Source: Mycobacterium sp. 852014-50255_SCH5639931 (GTDB taxonomy: Bacteria; Actinomycetota; Actinomycetes; Mycobacteriales; Mycobacteriaceae). Taken from it: DNA of 64,000 nucleotides. Made by a program: the position numbers and the translations under genes. Of this stretch, positions 53,511 through 62,190 are shown in pieces. Numbering within the stretch: the stretch's first letter is position 1; the number at the start of each line of letters is the position of its first letter. The stretch lies in the NCBI RefSeq assembly GCF_001665605.1, contig NZ_LZSV01000021.1, positions 62,001 to 126,000 on the forward strand, written 5' to 3'. Under the pieces are notes generated by a model. It was not told where the DNA came from, did no database searches, and worked only from the letters and a program-made list of their open reading frames with translations.

Positions 53511-54644
53511 TTGACGTCCGGCCAACCGACAACCGCGCTGACCGTACGAATCGGGCATGCGACGCACACGCTGCACCCTGCGGCCGGCGTCGCCGTCATC
53601 GGTAGAGACGCCGGGGCCGCGGTTCAGGTGGACGACGAGAGGGTCTCGCGGTGGCACGTCCGGCTCGAACCGCACCGCGACGGCTGGCACGCCTTCGACA
53701 CCAGTGGCAACGGGATGTTCGTCGACGGGATTCGCCGCAACTCCGTATCGATCACCGGCGTCACCACCATCTGTCTGGGGGCGCCTGACGGGGCGGCCGT
53801 GACCCTGATCCCGCAGCGCCCGTCGGAAGTGACGCTCGAGGAGTCGACCCAGGTGGTGCGTCCGTTCGAAGCCGAGGACGAACAGTGGTGGGACGGCCAA
53901 AGCGACCCCGGCGTCATACGCGCCGGCAGCGCGGTCGCTGAACGCCGCCAGCAGCTGGGGATCTCCCAGCGCAGCCTCGACCGCGACGGGATCATCAACG
54001 CGGGCGCCCTCATCAACTTCGAGAAGGGCCGCAGCTGGCCGCGTCGCTCGACGCTGGAGAGGCTGGAGAAGGTGCTGGAATGGCCGACGGGCCACATCAC
54101 GCGCATCCGGCGCGGGGCGGTTCCGGCGCCCACCGGCGGCGCCGGCCAACCCGGGGTGCCCACGGGGGCTCGCCGCGACGAGGCCACCGAGGTATTGGCC
54201 GACTCGATTCAGGCGCCGCTGATGGCCGAGACGGTGGAACTGGCCATGCACACCCTCACCACCGCCGTCTCTGGATTGCCCGAACCGGCCGATCCCGATT
54301 TCACTCCCAGGGCCACCAATATCCTGGCCGATCTGCGCAAGCTCGAGAGGCTGGCATCGAGCGCTGCGCGCAACGCCAAAGGCAGTCCGTCAGTCATCCT
54401 GGCGTTGAGCAGTGTGCGGCGCAGCTATAACGACTTGATGATGCGGGCGGCACGCTCGCCGGCGGCCACCCTGGGCCAGCGGCTCTACGGCGCCCGTCAC
54501 CGGGCGGAACTGAGCCTCGAGGAAGCGGCCAACGGCGCGGGACTGCCGGCGTCCGTCCTCGAAGATGCCGAGGCGGAGCGCACCGTAGCCCCCGAAGCCG
54601 CCCGGGCCATTGAAAACCTCATCGCGCAGCTGCCGATCGGTTGA
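53511..54644 (+). CDS. FHA domain protein with two helix-turn-helix regions
   Basis: The 377-residue protein starts at a TTG with GAGGAG six bases upstream. Residues 8-105 form an FHA domain with the phosphothreonine-binding signature ([10 protein letters not shown], then [10 protein letters not shown], then SGNGMFVDG). An XRE-like helix-turn-helix follows at about 141-195 ([38 protein letters not shown]), a helical linker, and a second one at about 320-375 ([20 protein letters not shown]). It therefore could bind a phosphorylated partner and DNA. A Ser/Thr kinase is encoded in the same island. Regulation of the two 24-bp palindromes is a reasonable guess. Confidence 0.8.
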   Translation: MTSGQPTTALTVRIGHATHTLHPAAGVAVIGRDAGAAVQVDDERVSRWHVRLEPHRDGWHAFDTSGNGMFVDGIRRNSVSITGVTTICLGAPDGAAVTLIPQRPSEVTLEESTQVVRPFEAEDEQWWDGQSDPGVIRAGSAVAERRQQLGISQRSLDRDGIINAGALINFEKGRSWPRRSTLERLEKVLEWPTGHITRIRRGAVPAPTGGAGQPGVPTGARRDEATEVLADSIQAPLMAETVELAMHTLTTAVSGLPEPADPDFTPRATNILADLRKLERLASSAARNAKGSPSVILALSSVRRSYNDLMMRAARSPAATLGQRLYGARHRAELSLEEAANGAGLPASVLEDAEAERTVAPEAARAIENLIAQLPIG

Positions 54645-54659
54645 CGCGCTGCGGCGCGA

Positions 54660-55097
54660 TCATCCGTGTGTCGCGCGGGGCGACGCCGCCGACTGCGTCC
54701 AGGGAGCCGGGCGTGCGGCGGCGTAGGCCTGGGCGGCCTGGCGTCGCAGATTCTTTCGCGCATTGTGGTTTTCGAGTAAGGCAAACCAGTTCCAGCCCAA
54801 GATGGAAGCCATGCTCCACCAACCGGCGAGCAGATTGTGCAATAGAGCGTCGTGCAGTGCAGCTTCGCATTGGGCGAAAGTTCCTGTGACGGTGTAGGTC
54901 TGGTTGAACATCAGGATGATCGCGCCGGTGTGTTTTCTGATCCGTACCTGGAAGAGCGGTTGGTTGCCCGTAGGGGGCGGGGGTGGGTAGCCGGCCTGCG
55001 GCACCCGGTGCGCGGGTGCGTGGACTGGCCGCGCCACCGGGGGATAGGCCTGGGGGTACCCGTAGGGCTGTCGGTAGTGGGGGTGTGGCTGAGGCAT
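54660..55097 (-). CDS. Pro/Tyr/His-rich membrane-associated protein of unknown function
   Basis: The 145-residue product has an N-terminal 45 residues rich in Pro, Tyr, His and Gln (PHYRQPYGYPQAYPPVARP) and then a folded part (LFQVRIRKHTGAIILMFNQT). A hydrophobic stretch follows (LLAGWWSMASILGWNWFALL, about 90-109) that may be a membrane helix, and an Ala/Arg-rich tail ends the protein. The ATG is preceded by TTACGGAG. It is convergent with the FHA/HTH gene with 15 bases between stops and follows the PknH-sensor lipoprotein. No family recognised. Confidence 0.65.
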   Translation of the reverse strand: MPQPHPHYRQPYGYPQAYPPVARPVHAPAHRVPQAGYPPPPPTGNQPLFQVRIRKHTGAIILMFNQTYTVTGTFAQCEAALHDALLHNLLAGWWSMASILGWNWFALLENHNARKNLRRQAAQAYAAARPAPWTQSAASPRATHG

Positions 55098-55169
55098 TCT
55101 TACTCCGTAAGATGTTGGGGCAGTGGGTATTTCGCGACGGTTTAAGATATGGATGTTGCGACGGGTCGG

Positions 55170-55958
55170 TCAGGCCTGTGAGATCGTGGCGGTGGTTTTG
55201 GAGACGATGTCGCTTGCTTGGCTGGTGGTGTCGAATCCGCACCACAGGGTGTCGATGACGACGTTGTTGACCAGCCCCATGGCGCGTTGGCAGATCGGGC
55301 CGCGGCCACTGGGCTGTGTTTGAAGGATGGCCAAGGAGGTGTCGGTGGCCTGCAGCTCGCCGAGGTCCCAGGTGGTGGGGGCGTGACCGGGCGGGGTGAT
55401 GGTGATGGAGCGGTTGGCGCAGCCGGACCAGCGTGCCTTGGACTTGCTGAAGAACTGCTGGGCCGAATCGGCGTCACGGAAGCCGACCAGGACCTGCATC
55501 AGCGCATGCTCGCGTGCAGCAGGTGTGGCGTCATCGAGTATCTGCCCTTGCAGCGCCGTCCAGTTGGTGCCTTGGTAGGCGGTGGCTTCGGCGGGTGAGT
55601 AGGTGTCCACGCAGCCGGGGTTGGTGACCATCTCGTCGTCGTGCCACATCCGCGTCACCGGCTTGCGTACGGCCATGCCGGTGGTGTGGCCGATCGTGTT
55701 GACGTCGTCTTCCTTCAGCAGCAGATCGGCGAGGTGCTGGGGCAGGATCGCGGGCGGTTGCCAGCGGCCCAGGTCCGGGGCGGCCGCGGGGTGCCCGGTG
55801 CTGGTGGCGGTGCATCCGCTCAGCAACAGAGTCAAGGCGACCGCGGCGAGGATTACCCAGCGCACCACGGGAACGAAGCGGGGTCGGCGTCCGGGGGTGT
55901 CCTGATCGGGGGCGCCGCTTTTCGGTCCAGCTTGGTGTCGCAGCGAAACAGCGCTCAT
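55170..55958 (-). CDS. PknH-sensor-like lipoprotein
   Basis: The 262-residue product has a 33-residue cytoplasmic lead, a hydrophobic helix and lipobox LLSGC (Cys49). A domain like the extracellular sensor of PknH follows (about 70-262: LADLLLKEDDVNTIGHTTGM, CVDTYSPAEATAYQGTNW, RWSGCANRSITITPPG, CQRAMGLVNNVVIDTLWCGF) with two probable disulfides. Stand-alone copies of this domain are common as mycobacterial lipoproteins. The ATG has AGGAGG eight bases upstream. A 24-bp palindrome is 63 bases upstream, shared with the divergent gene at 56195. Confidence 0.83.
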   Translation of the reverse strand: MSAVSLRHQAGPKSGAPDQDTPGRRPRFVPVVRWVILAAVALTLLLSGCTATSTGHPAAAPDLGRWQPPAILPQHLADLLLKEDDVNTIGHTTGMAVRKPVTRMWHDDEMVTNPGCVDTYSPAEATAYQGTNWTALQGQILDDATPAAREHALMQVLVGFRDADSAQQFFSKSKARWSGCANRSITITPPGHAPTTWDLGELQATDTSLAILQTQPSGRGPICQRAMGLVNNVVIDTLWCGFDTTSQASDIVSKTTATISQA

Positions 55959-56020
55959 GTCGGGGTCCTCCTGCCAGCTCGTCCGGGTATGACGCAGACG
56001 CTAGCAATAAAAACGCAGCG

Positions 56021-56044
56021 GTGCAACGGTTAAAAACGTTGCGC
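56021..56044. promoter_or_regulatory. 24-bp palindromic element, copy 2
   Basis: The core GCAACG, GTTAAAAA, CGTTGC is a perfect 6-8-6 inverted repeat at 56023-56042. It differs from copy 1 (53215-53238) at three of 24 bases. It lies 63 bases before the lipoprotein gene at 55958 and 151 before the gene at 56195, so it could control both. Confidence 0.65.
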
Positions 56045-56194
56045 AGCGCCGAGCGCTATGTTTCAATTTGAAGCATGCAGCGCGACCTTGCCGCGTCGGG
56101 CGGGCCCCATCACCACGGCGGGCCGGTCCTCACGGCCCGGCCACGCCGTTCCGATCCCGCTACCCCACCAGTTCCTCATCCCGAAGGACACTCG

Positions 56195-57211
56195 ATGCCC
56201 CACCACCCGCACCCGCCTACGGCCAACACCACGCACCCCGCGCCGGGAAGCGCCCCGCCGGTATCGCGCGGCGCCTACGGACCTGCCCGGACGGCGCCAG
56301 TCGTCCCCGGGCCCCGAGAGGAGGTCACTACCGTCTTGCCCCGCCGGCCGTTCGCGTACGCGGGCCCGCCCGGCGCGCCCCCCGCGCCGCCCGGGATGCC
56401 CACCTGGGGGCCGCGCCCCGGCTACCGACCCTCGCTCGCCCCGGAGCGCCGTCGGCGCCAGCCCACCTGGGCCCGGATCGCCATCGGGGCCGCGGTCGTG
56501 GTCGCCGTGGTGGGTGCCGGCCTGATGATCAACGTCGCCAGCAGCCCCGATGACAGTTCGACGCTGATGCCCGCGCCGGCCCCATCCGCGGCGCCGGTCG
56601 ACCCAGGTCCAGCGCCGCAGGCGCCAACGGTGCCGTTGTCGGCGCTGCCCGGGCTGATGTTGGATGTGGCGACCATCAACACCATCGAGGGCACAACCGA
56701 CATCGGGCCTCCGCCTGGCGACAACGGCAAGGACGACTACGCCTACAGCGGGGTGAGCACCGACCGCCCCGAGTGCAGCGAGGTCCACACCCCCGCGCTG
56801 GATTCAGAGCTCGACAACAGCGGCTGGATCGGGGTGCGAACGCAGTCCCTGCAGGACCGCGACGGCGCTCGGCACCGCAATCACAGCGCCGCGATCTACT
56901 TCGCCACGGCCAAGGCGGCCAACGACTTCGCGGCCAAACAAGCCCAGGCCTGGCCCAAATGCAACGGTGCCACCTTGCACCTCACGGAACGGGGACACCC
57001 AAGCAGCATTTGGATAGCGGGCACCGCCGCCAACCATGACGGCATGCTCAGCATCACCAACACCCAGGAAGGCGGTGGAGGGTGGCAGTGCCAACGCGCC
57101 CTGACCGCGCGCAACAACATCGTGATCGACGTGCGCAGCTGCGGTGAGAACCGCACCGATCAAGCGATCACCATCGCCACCAGGATGGCCGAGCGCGTCA
57201 CCACCCGCTGA
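56195..57211 (+). CDS. single-pass membrane protein with a PknH-like sensor domain
   Basis: I place the start at the ATG at 56195 (AAGGA six bases upstream), giving 338 residues; an in-frame ATG at 56075 lacks support. A Pro-rich cytoplasmic part (1-88) precedes a transmembrane helix (about 91-114). A Pro/Ala linker and a PknH-type sensor domain (about 150-338) follow: CSEVHTPALDSELDNSGWIGVR, YFATAKAANDFAAKQ, and WQCQRALTARNNIVIDVRSCG. It looks like a PknH without its kinase domain. Divergent from the lipoprotein with the same domain. Confidence 0.8.
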   Translation: MPHHPHPPTANTTHPAPGSAPPVSRGAYGPARTAPVVPGPREEVTTVLPRRPFAYAGPPGAPPAPPGMPTWGPRPGYRPSLAPERRRRQPTWARIAIGAAVVVAVVGAGLMINVASSPDDSSTLMPAPAPSAAPVDPGPAPQAPTVPLSALPGLMLDVATINTIEGTTDIGPPPGDNGKDDYAYSGVSTDRPECSEVHTPALDSELDNSGWIGVRTQSLQDRDGARHRNHSAAIYFATAKAANDFAAKQAQAWPKCNGATLHLTERGHPSSIWIAGTAANHDGMLSITNTQEGGGGWQCQRALTARNNIVIDVRSCGENRTDQAITIATRMAERVTTR

Positions 57212-57242
57212 ACATTTCCGCGACAGTGAGAAAGGAGGGGGC

Positions 57243-57383
57243 GATGAGCTGGATGCGTTTGGCGCCCAACGTCGCATCGTGGACGTCTCCGCCACCTACT
57301 TCCGTGACACGGCGACCGCTCCGGGTAAGAACGCGAGTGATGTCGCCAGGGCAATGGTGAGCAAAATCAGTGAACGGATCTGA
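57243..57383 (+). pseudogene. C-terminal fragment of a PknH-sensor-like gene
   Basis: This frame, ending RRIVDVSATYFRDTATAPG and then ASDVARAMVSKISERI, resembles the last 40 residues of the sensor domain just upstream (NNIVIDVRSCGENR and DQAITIATRMAERV). No start of its own is seen. An overlapping 38-codon frame at 57244-57360 has a strong AAAGGAGG site but an unlikely product. Probably a decayed duplicate. Confidence 0.4.
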
Positions 57384-57680
57384 TGCGCTGGTGGCAGCAA
57401 CTACCATTCTGCTGGTCTGGTCGGGATCGCCACAGGTGGCCGGCAGCGGGCGCCGAAATGAGGGGATAGGGGATGGGGGATGGGCACGCGCCGCGCGACC
57501 GCTCCCGACGGATCGGCCCGTGAGCTGGTGGCCGCGTTGGTGAGCCGGCCGGGTGCCCGGCAAGTGGATTCCGCCGACGCCGCGATCGACTATCCGGACG
57601 GGACGGCCCAGTTGGACGCTGCCGGAGCCGAATGGCACCGAATCCGCGAGGTGGATAACCGAATTGGTGCGCGGCCACGC

Positions 57681-58928
57681 GTGGCATCGTCTGCCCGGTT
57701 GCTGATCGCCACGGCGGCCGCGGTGATCGCCCTGGGCACCGGCTGCTCGACGGTGGTCACCGGCAGCGCCGTCAAGTCCGGCGGCCCGGCGCCCGCGGCG
57801 GCCAACGTGGCGCTGCTCGACCCCGGTAACTACCCCCGTCGACCGCGGCCACCGCTGGGCACCGTCGCCGACGACGCAGCCGGTCGCCGCGTCGAAGCCC
57901 AGCGGATGGCAGACATGGTGGCGGGCCCCTGGCAGGTGGACGGGACGCTGATCAGTCCACTGAGCGCCGAAATCGCGCCCACCACCGCGCTTCCCGAGCC
58001 GGGGCGGCTCTCGGCCCTGGTGCGTGGTGATTCGATCGCCGCGATCGCCGCTGCGCATGGCTTCGTGGCCGGCTTCGTCAGCGGGCGCGTCACGCCGCCG
58101 CCTCCACGCGGCCAACCGCCCACTGACAAACCCAAGATCCTGGACAACGGCGTGTTCCGCTTCCCCAGCCCGCAGGACGCCATCGACGCCGCCGCGGCCA
58201 TGGCGGCCGCCGACATGGCCACCGTCCGGCCGGGCAACATCCCGGCCACCCGGCTGTCAATCCCGCACTACCCCAACACAGTTGCCAACGTGGCGCCCCT
58301 GTCCGGAGGCTTTGAAGCCGAAGCGTTCACCGCTCACGGCACGTACGTGTTCTTCCAGTTCGCCGGCTCTAAAGAGAGCGCCGGCGCGGTCGCGGACATG
58401 GTTGCCAAGACCCTGGACCTGCAAGGCCCGCTGGCCGACCACTTCCAAGCCACACCGGTAGACCAGCTGGCCGCCCTGCCCGCCGACCCAACTGGACTGC
58501 TGGCCCGCACCGTGCCGGCCACCGACCCCGGCGTCAACCAGGCCGCGGTCTATGCACCGCACGGCGCGCTGCATTTCCGCTCTGATCCCGTGGCGACGCA
58601 AGCGATGTACAGCGACGCGGGCATCGGCCACGTCGCCGCCGACCGCACCACCGTCTACGAGGCGGTCGATCCCACCGGCGCCCAGCGGGCGGCCGACGGG
58701 CTCGCCCGGATGGACGTGCCCTTCCTGGGCTACCACTCCGCCCCCGGCATCAATGGGCTGCCATCGGCGCGTTGCTTTGACCGCGGCCTCGACAGCACGG
58801 AGCTGGGCTCCGTGCGCTTCTTGTGCATCGCCACCGCCGACCGCTACGCGTTCAAAGCCACTGCCGCTCAAGAGGTCGAGGCCCACCAGATCATCGCCGC
58901 CCAATATCTGATGTTGACAGCGCCATGA
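57681..58928 (+). CDS. lipoprotein 1 of a tandem pair (DUF7373-like)
   Basis: From the GTG at 57681 the product has 415 residues with a signal peptide and lipobox GTGCS (Cys22). The frame is open back to an ATG at 57480, which would add a 67-residue cytoplasmic lead; I prefer 57681 because it gives the same layout as the paralogue downstream. The mature part has ALLDPGNYPRRPRPPLG, AAHGFVAGFVSGRV, a central GGFEAEAFTAHGTYVFFQ and a C-terminal FLCIATADRYAFKATA. I do not know a function; the family is mycobacterial lipoproteins. The next gene's ATG overlaps its stop. Confidence 0.75.
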   Translation: MASSARLLIATAAAVIALGTGCSTVVTGSAVKSGGPAPAAANVALLDPGNYPRRPRPPLGTVADDAAGRRVEAQRMADMVAGPWQVDGTLISPLSAEIAPTTALPEPGRLSALVRGDSIAAIAAAHGFVAGFVSGRVTPPPPRGQPPTDKPKILDNGVFRFPSPQDAIDAAAAMAAADMATVRPGNIPATRLSIPHYPNTVANVAPLSGGFEAEAFTAHGTYVFFQFAGSKESAGAVADMVAKTLDLQGPLADHFQATPVDQLAALPADPTGLLARTVPATDPGVNQAAVYAPHGALHFRSDPVATQAMYSDAGIGHVAADRTTVYEAVDPTGAQRAADGLARMDVPFLGYHSAPGINGLPSARCFDRGLDSTELGSVRFLCIATADRYAFKATAAQEVEAHQIIAAQYLMLTAP

Positions 58929-60133
58929 CGCGCCGCGTCCGCCTGTGGGCCCTCGCCGCCGCGGTCGCGGCGGTGACGTTGGCGTGCAGTACGACCATCC
59001 CGGGGACCGCTGTCAAAGCCCCCGGGGCGGACAGTTCCGACGGCGTCGACCTCGCCCTACTTGATGCCGGGAACTTTCCCGCCACACCCCGCCCACCGCT
59101 GGGCGTCGCCGGCGACGCGCTGCGCGGCGGGTGGGCCGAAGGGCGCCGCCTGGCCGGCGCCGTGGTGGGCCCCTGGGAGGTTGACGCCGACCTGATCGAC
59201 TATGCGCAAATCGATTCCGGCGTGGTCAAAGATACCGACGCGGTCAGCGCCCTGCTGGGCAGCCCGATGGGCGAGGGGCTCAACGGCCACAACCTGATGG
59301 CTGGATTTTCCGGCTCGCGCCACACCGAAAAAGGCGCCTACAAAGGGCTGCTCAACATCGTGCTGGAACTGGGCAGCCCGGCCGATGCGACGGCCGCGGT
59401 CGCCGACATGGTCGCCAAAGGCGCCGCCTTGACCATGCCCTTCGAGGCCAAACCGATTCCCACGCAACCGTTTTCGATTCCACATCATCCGGCGACGGCC
59501 GCGCTGACCTACCAGTGGACCGCGCAATATCCAGAACCTGGCGGTCCACGGTTTTCGGTGACCGCCCTGACCGCCCACGGCCAGTACGTGCTGGCACAAA
59601 CGGCGACATCGGCCGACAGGGCTGATGCCGCGGCTCAATTGATCGCCACCGCACTGGATTTGCAGCAGCCCTCTATCGAGAGCTTCAGGCCCACCCCGCC
59701 GGATCAGATAGCCCACCTGCCGTTGGATCCCGACGGCCTGATGTCACGCACCGTGGCGCCCCGACAAGAAAACGAGTCGATCAACGACGGCATCTATGAC
59801 GCGCACGGAGCGCTACTCCTGGAGACCGGCGACCCGGTTCACCTGCAGGCCTTGTTCAAATCCGCCAATGTGCAGCAGGTTGCGTACGTCCTGGAAACCA
59901 GGGTCTATCAAACCCCCGACGCCGGGGCGGCGTCGCGCATCGTCGCCGATATGACCGGGCCGCATCAGGTGGGCGGAATCAGCGGCATGCCCAAGGCGAA
60001 GTGCTTCAACGAAACGTTGGGCTACTGGTGCGTGGCCCGCGCGGATCGCTACGCCTACGAGATGCAAAGCGAGCAAGAGAACGCGCTGCATCAGATGATG
60101 GCCGCCCAATATCGCATGCTGACCGGGAAATGA
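58925..60133 (+). CDS. lipoprotein 2 of a tandem pair (DUF7373-like)
   Basis: The 402-residue product is a paralogue of the preceding one: signal peptide, lipobox TLACS (Cys21), then DLALLDAGNFPATPRPPLG, VVGPWEVDADLIDYAQ, SVTALTAHGQYVLAQTAT and a C-terminal YWCVARADRYAYEMQS. Its ATG overlaps the previous stop by four bases (ATGA), and the kinase gene begins 7 bases after its stop, so all three are one operon. It likely sits on the outer face of the membrane beside the kinase's binding domain. Function unknown. Confidence 0.8.
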   Translation: MTRRVRLWALAAAVAAVTLACSTTIPGTAVKAPGADSSDGVDLALLDAGNFPATPRPPLGVAGDALRGGWAEGRRLAGAVVGPWEVDADLIDYAQIDSGVVKDTDAVSALLGSPMGEGLNGHNLMAGFSGSRHTEKGAYKGLLNIVLELGSPADATAAVADMVAKGAALTMPFEAKPIPTQPFSIPHHPATAALTYQWTAQYPEPGGPRFSVTALTAHGQYVLAQTATSADRADAAAQLIATALDLQQPSIESFRPTPPDQIAHLPLDPDGLMSRTVAPRQENESINDGIYDAHGALLLETGDPVHLQALFKSANVQQVAYVLETRVYQTPDAGAASRIVADMTGPHQVGGISGMPKAKCFNETLGYWCVARADRYAYEMQSEQENALHQMMAAQYRMLTGK

Positions 60134-60140
60134 GCCCCTA

Positions 60141-62147
60141 ATGCCTCTTGCTGTCGGAACCATCATCGCCGGATACCGCATCGAAGGCGTGCTGGGCTCC
60201 GGTGGCATGGGTACGGTGTATCTGGCCCGTCACCCCACGCTGCCCCGCAATGACGCGCTGAAGATCCTGTCCGCCGAGCTGTCGGTGGACCGCCAATTCA
60301 GAGTCCGGTTTACCCGCGAAGCTGACCTGGCCGCCACGCTGAACCACCCCAACATCGTGCGGGTGTACAACCGCGGCGAAACCGACGACGGCCAGCTGTG
60401 GATCGCCATGGAGTACGTCGAAGGCACCGCCGCCAACGATTTGGACCGCGCGAATCTCACTCCGGCCCGCATCGTGCGCATCATCACCGACGTCGCCGCC
60501 GCGCTCGACTACGCCCACTCGCGGCGGGTGTTGCACCGGGACATCAAGCCGGGCAACTTCTTGGTCTTCGCGCCAGGCACCGACCACGAACGGGTGTTGT
60601 TGGCCGACTTCGGCATTGCCCGCGCCCTCGATGACGCCACAAGCTTGACCGCGACCGGCTCCATGGTCGGCACCGCTGCCTACGCCGCCCCGGAGACCAT
60701 CGAGGGCCGCCCGGCCGACCACCGCAGTGACATCTACTCGTTGGGTTGCGCTCTGTTTCGGCTGCTGACCAGCCGCACCCCCTACGAGGACAACTCCTTG
60801 TCGGCGATGTTGGCCGGACACCTGATGCGGCCCGTCCCGCGCCCCACCGACATCAATCCCACCCTGGCGCCCGCGATCGACGACGTGATCGCGCGCGCCC
60901 TGGCCAAAGATCCCGACCAGCGCTTCCAGACCGCGGGCGCGCTGGCCGCCGCCACCGCCGCCGCGCTGACCAACGGTCCCGCGCCGGCGCCGCCCACCGG
61001 GCCCAGCGGGCTACCGGCAAGCAACCCGACCAATCCCACCGTTACCTATCCACCGACCTTGCCGCCCACCCCGGCGGCCTTCGGCCCGGTGTGGGACCCG
61101 AACCATGCTGCGCGCCAGCACTTCGCAAGCGCTCCCCCCTCGCCACCACCGGCCGGGGCACCCGGTTCCGTATGGAAAGCCAAGCGCCGCAAACGCGCTC
61201 GCCTCATCGTGGCCGCGACAGCCCTCGTTGCGGTGCTGGTCGCGGCAATTGTGTTGGGAATTCACCTGTTCGGCCGTACCAGCGGGAGCCCGGGTCCTTA
61301 CCAACCGCAAACCCTCAACACGAAGTTCGGCACCATCAAACTGCAGCACCGGCCGGTGGCTATCGCCGCACTGGGCCCCGGCGATCCCGACGCGGTCCTC
61401 TCGCTGGGCGCCCAACCCGTCCTGATGAACGCCGCCAACGCGACAGTGCCGAGCTGGTTACAGCCGTTAATCCATTCATCCCCACCGGTGTTCGCCGCGG
61501 CCGACACCGGCGCCATCGCCGCCGCGAAACCCGACCTCATCATCGACACCGGCGATATCGACCAGCCCACCTATAACTCCTTGGCGGCCATCGCACCCAC
61601 CCTCACCCAACCCGCCGACAACCCCCGAGACTGGACCTGGCAGACGCAACTGAATTGGATCGCCACCGCCCTCGGTCGCACCGAGGCCGCCAAAGACCTA
61701 ATCGACAAGGCGCAATCCGAGCAGAACACGATCCGTTCCGAGCATGGAGTCTTTTCCGGCAAATCCATCGTCGCGGTCAACTACACCGGCGCCGGCACGA
61801 CCGCCGCCGCGACCCCGTCGCCGCCGAGCGGCTACCTGGAAAGCATCGGCTTCACCTACAACACGCACTACAAGCGCAGCCCGGGTGGCCCCCCGCAAGT
61901 CCCGTTCGACATCAACGACGTCGACTATGCCGCTCAACGCAGCGACGTCATGCTCTTGCTGCGCACCGACCCCGCTGCCGGCGGCGGTGGCTACGCCGGT
62001 CTGCCCGCAAAGTACGGCAGTTTCGGCGGCACCCTCGTCATCGTGGACGACCCCGCCACCATCGCCGCGCTGAACGCCGGCGGCCCCGCGGCCACCAGCT
62101 ATCTCAATACCGCGCTGGTCACCAAGCTCAGCAACCAAATCCGCTGA
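60141..62147 (+). CDS. transmembrane Ser/Thr kinase fused to a siderophore-binding-protein domain
   Basis: The 668-residue protein has an N-terminal Hanks-type kinase (about 12-275): glycine loop [14 protein letters not shown], Lys in DALKIL near 40, catalytic loop [11 protein letters not shown] near 132, DFGIA near 156 and activation segment [15 protein letters not shown] Pro-rich linker and one transmembrane helix (about 353-376) follow. The extracellular part (about 386-668) is a FecB/FhuD-like class III binding protein: [67 protein letters not shown]. It resembles the lipoprotein at 32566-33564. I know of no M. tuberculosis kinase with this sensor. It should signal a captured ligand, possibly a ferric siderophore, to cytoplasmic targets. 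Confidence 0.88.
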   Translation: MPLAVGTIIAGYRIEGVLGSGGMGTVYLARHPTLPRNDALKILSAELSVDRQFRVRFTREADLAATLNHPNIVRVYNRGETDDGQLWIAMEYVEGTAANDLDRANLTPARIVRIITDVAAALDYAHSRRVLHRDIKPGNFLVFAPGTDHERVLLADFGIARALDDATSLTATGSMVGTAAYAAPETIEGRPADHRSDIYSLGCALFRLLTSRTPYEDNSLSAMLAGHLMRPVPRPTDINPTLAPAIDDVIARALAKDPDQRFQTAGALAAATAAALTNGPAPAPPTGPSGLPASNPTNPTVTYPPTLPPTPAAFGPVWDPNHAARQHFASAPPSPPPAGAPGSVWKAKRRKRARLIVAATALVAVLVAAIVLGIHLFGRTSGSPGPYQPQTLNTKFGTIKLQHRPVAIAALGPGDPDAVLSLGAQPVLMNAANATVPSWLQPLIHSSPPVFAAADTGAIAAAKPDLIIDTGDIDQPTYNSLAAIAPTLTQPADNPRDWTWQTQLNWIATALGRTEAAKDLIDKAQSEQNTIRSEHGVFSGKSIVAVNYTGAGTTAAATPSPPSGYLESIGFTYNTHYKRSPGGPPQVPFDINDVDYAAQRSDVMLLLRTDPAAGGGGYAGLPAKYGSFGGTLVIVDDPATIAALNAGGPAATSYLNTALVTKLSNQIR

Positions 62148-62190
62148 AGCGGCACGTCGCCCGTCGCCGGCCGCCGGTAATGTCGACTTT

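Noticed and set aside
57244..57360. 38-codon frame with a strong Shine-Dalgarno sequence
   Set aside because: The product is Pro/Arg/Ser-rich without family likeness, and the overlapping frame looks like a decayed sensor domain.
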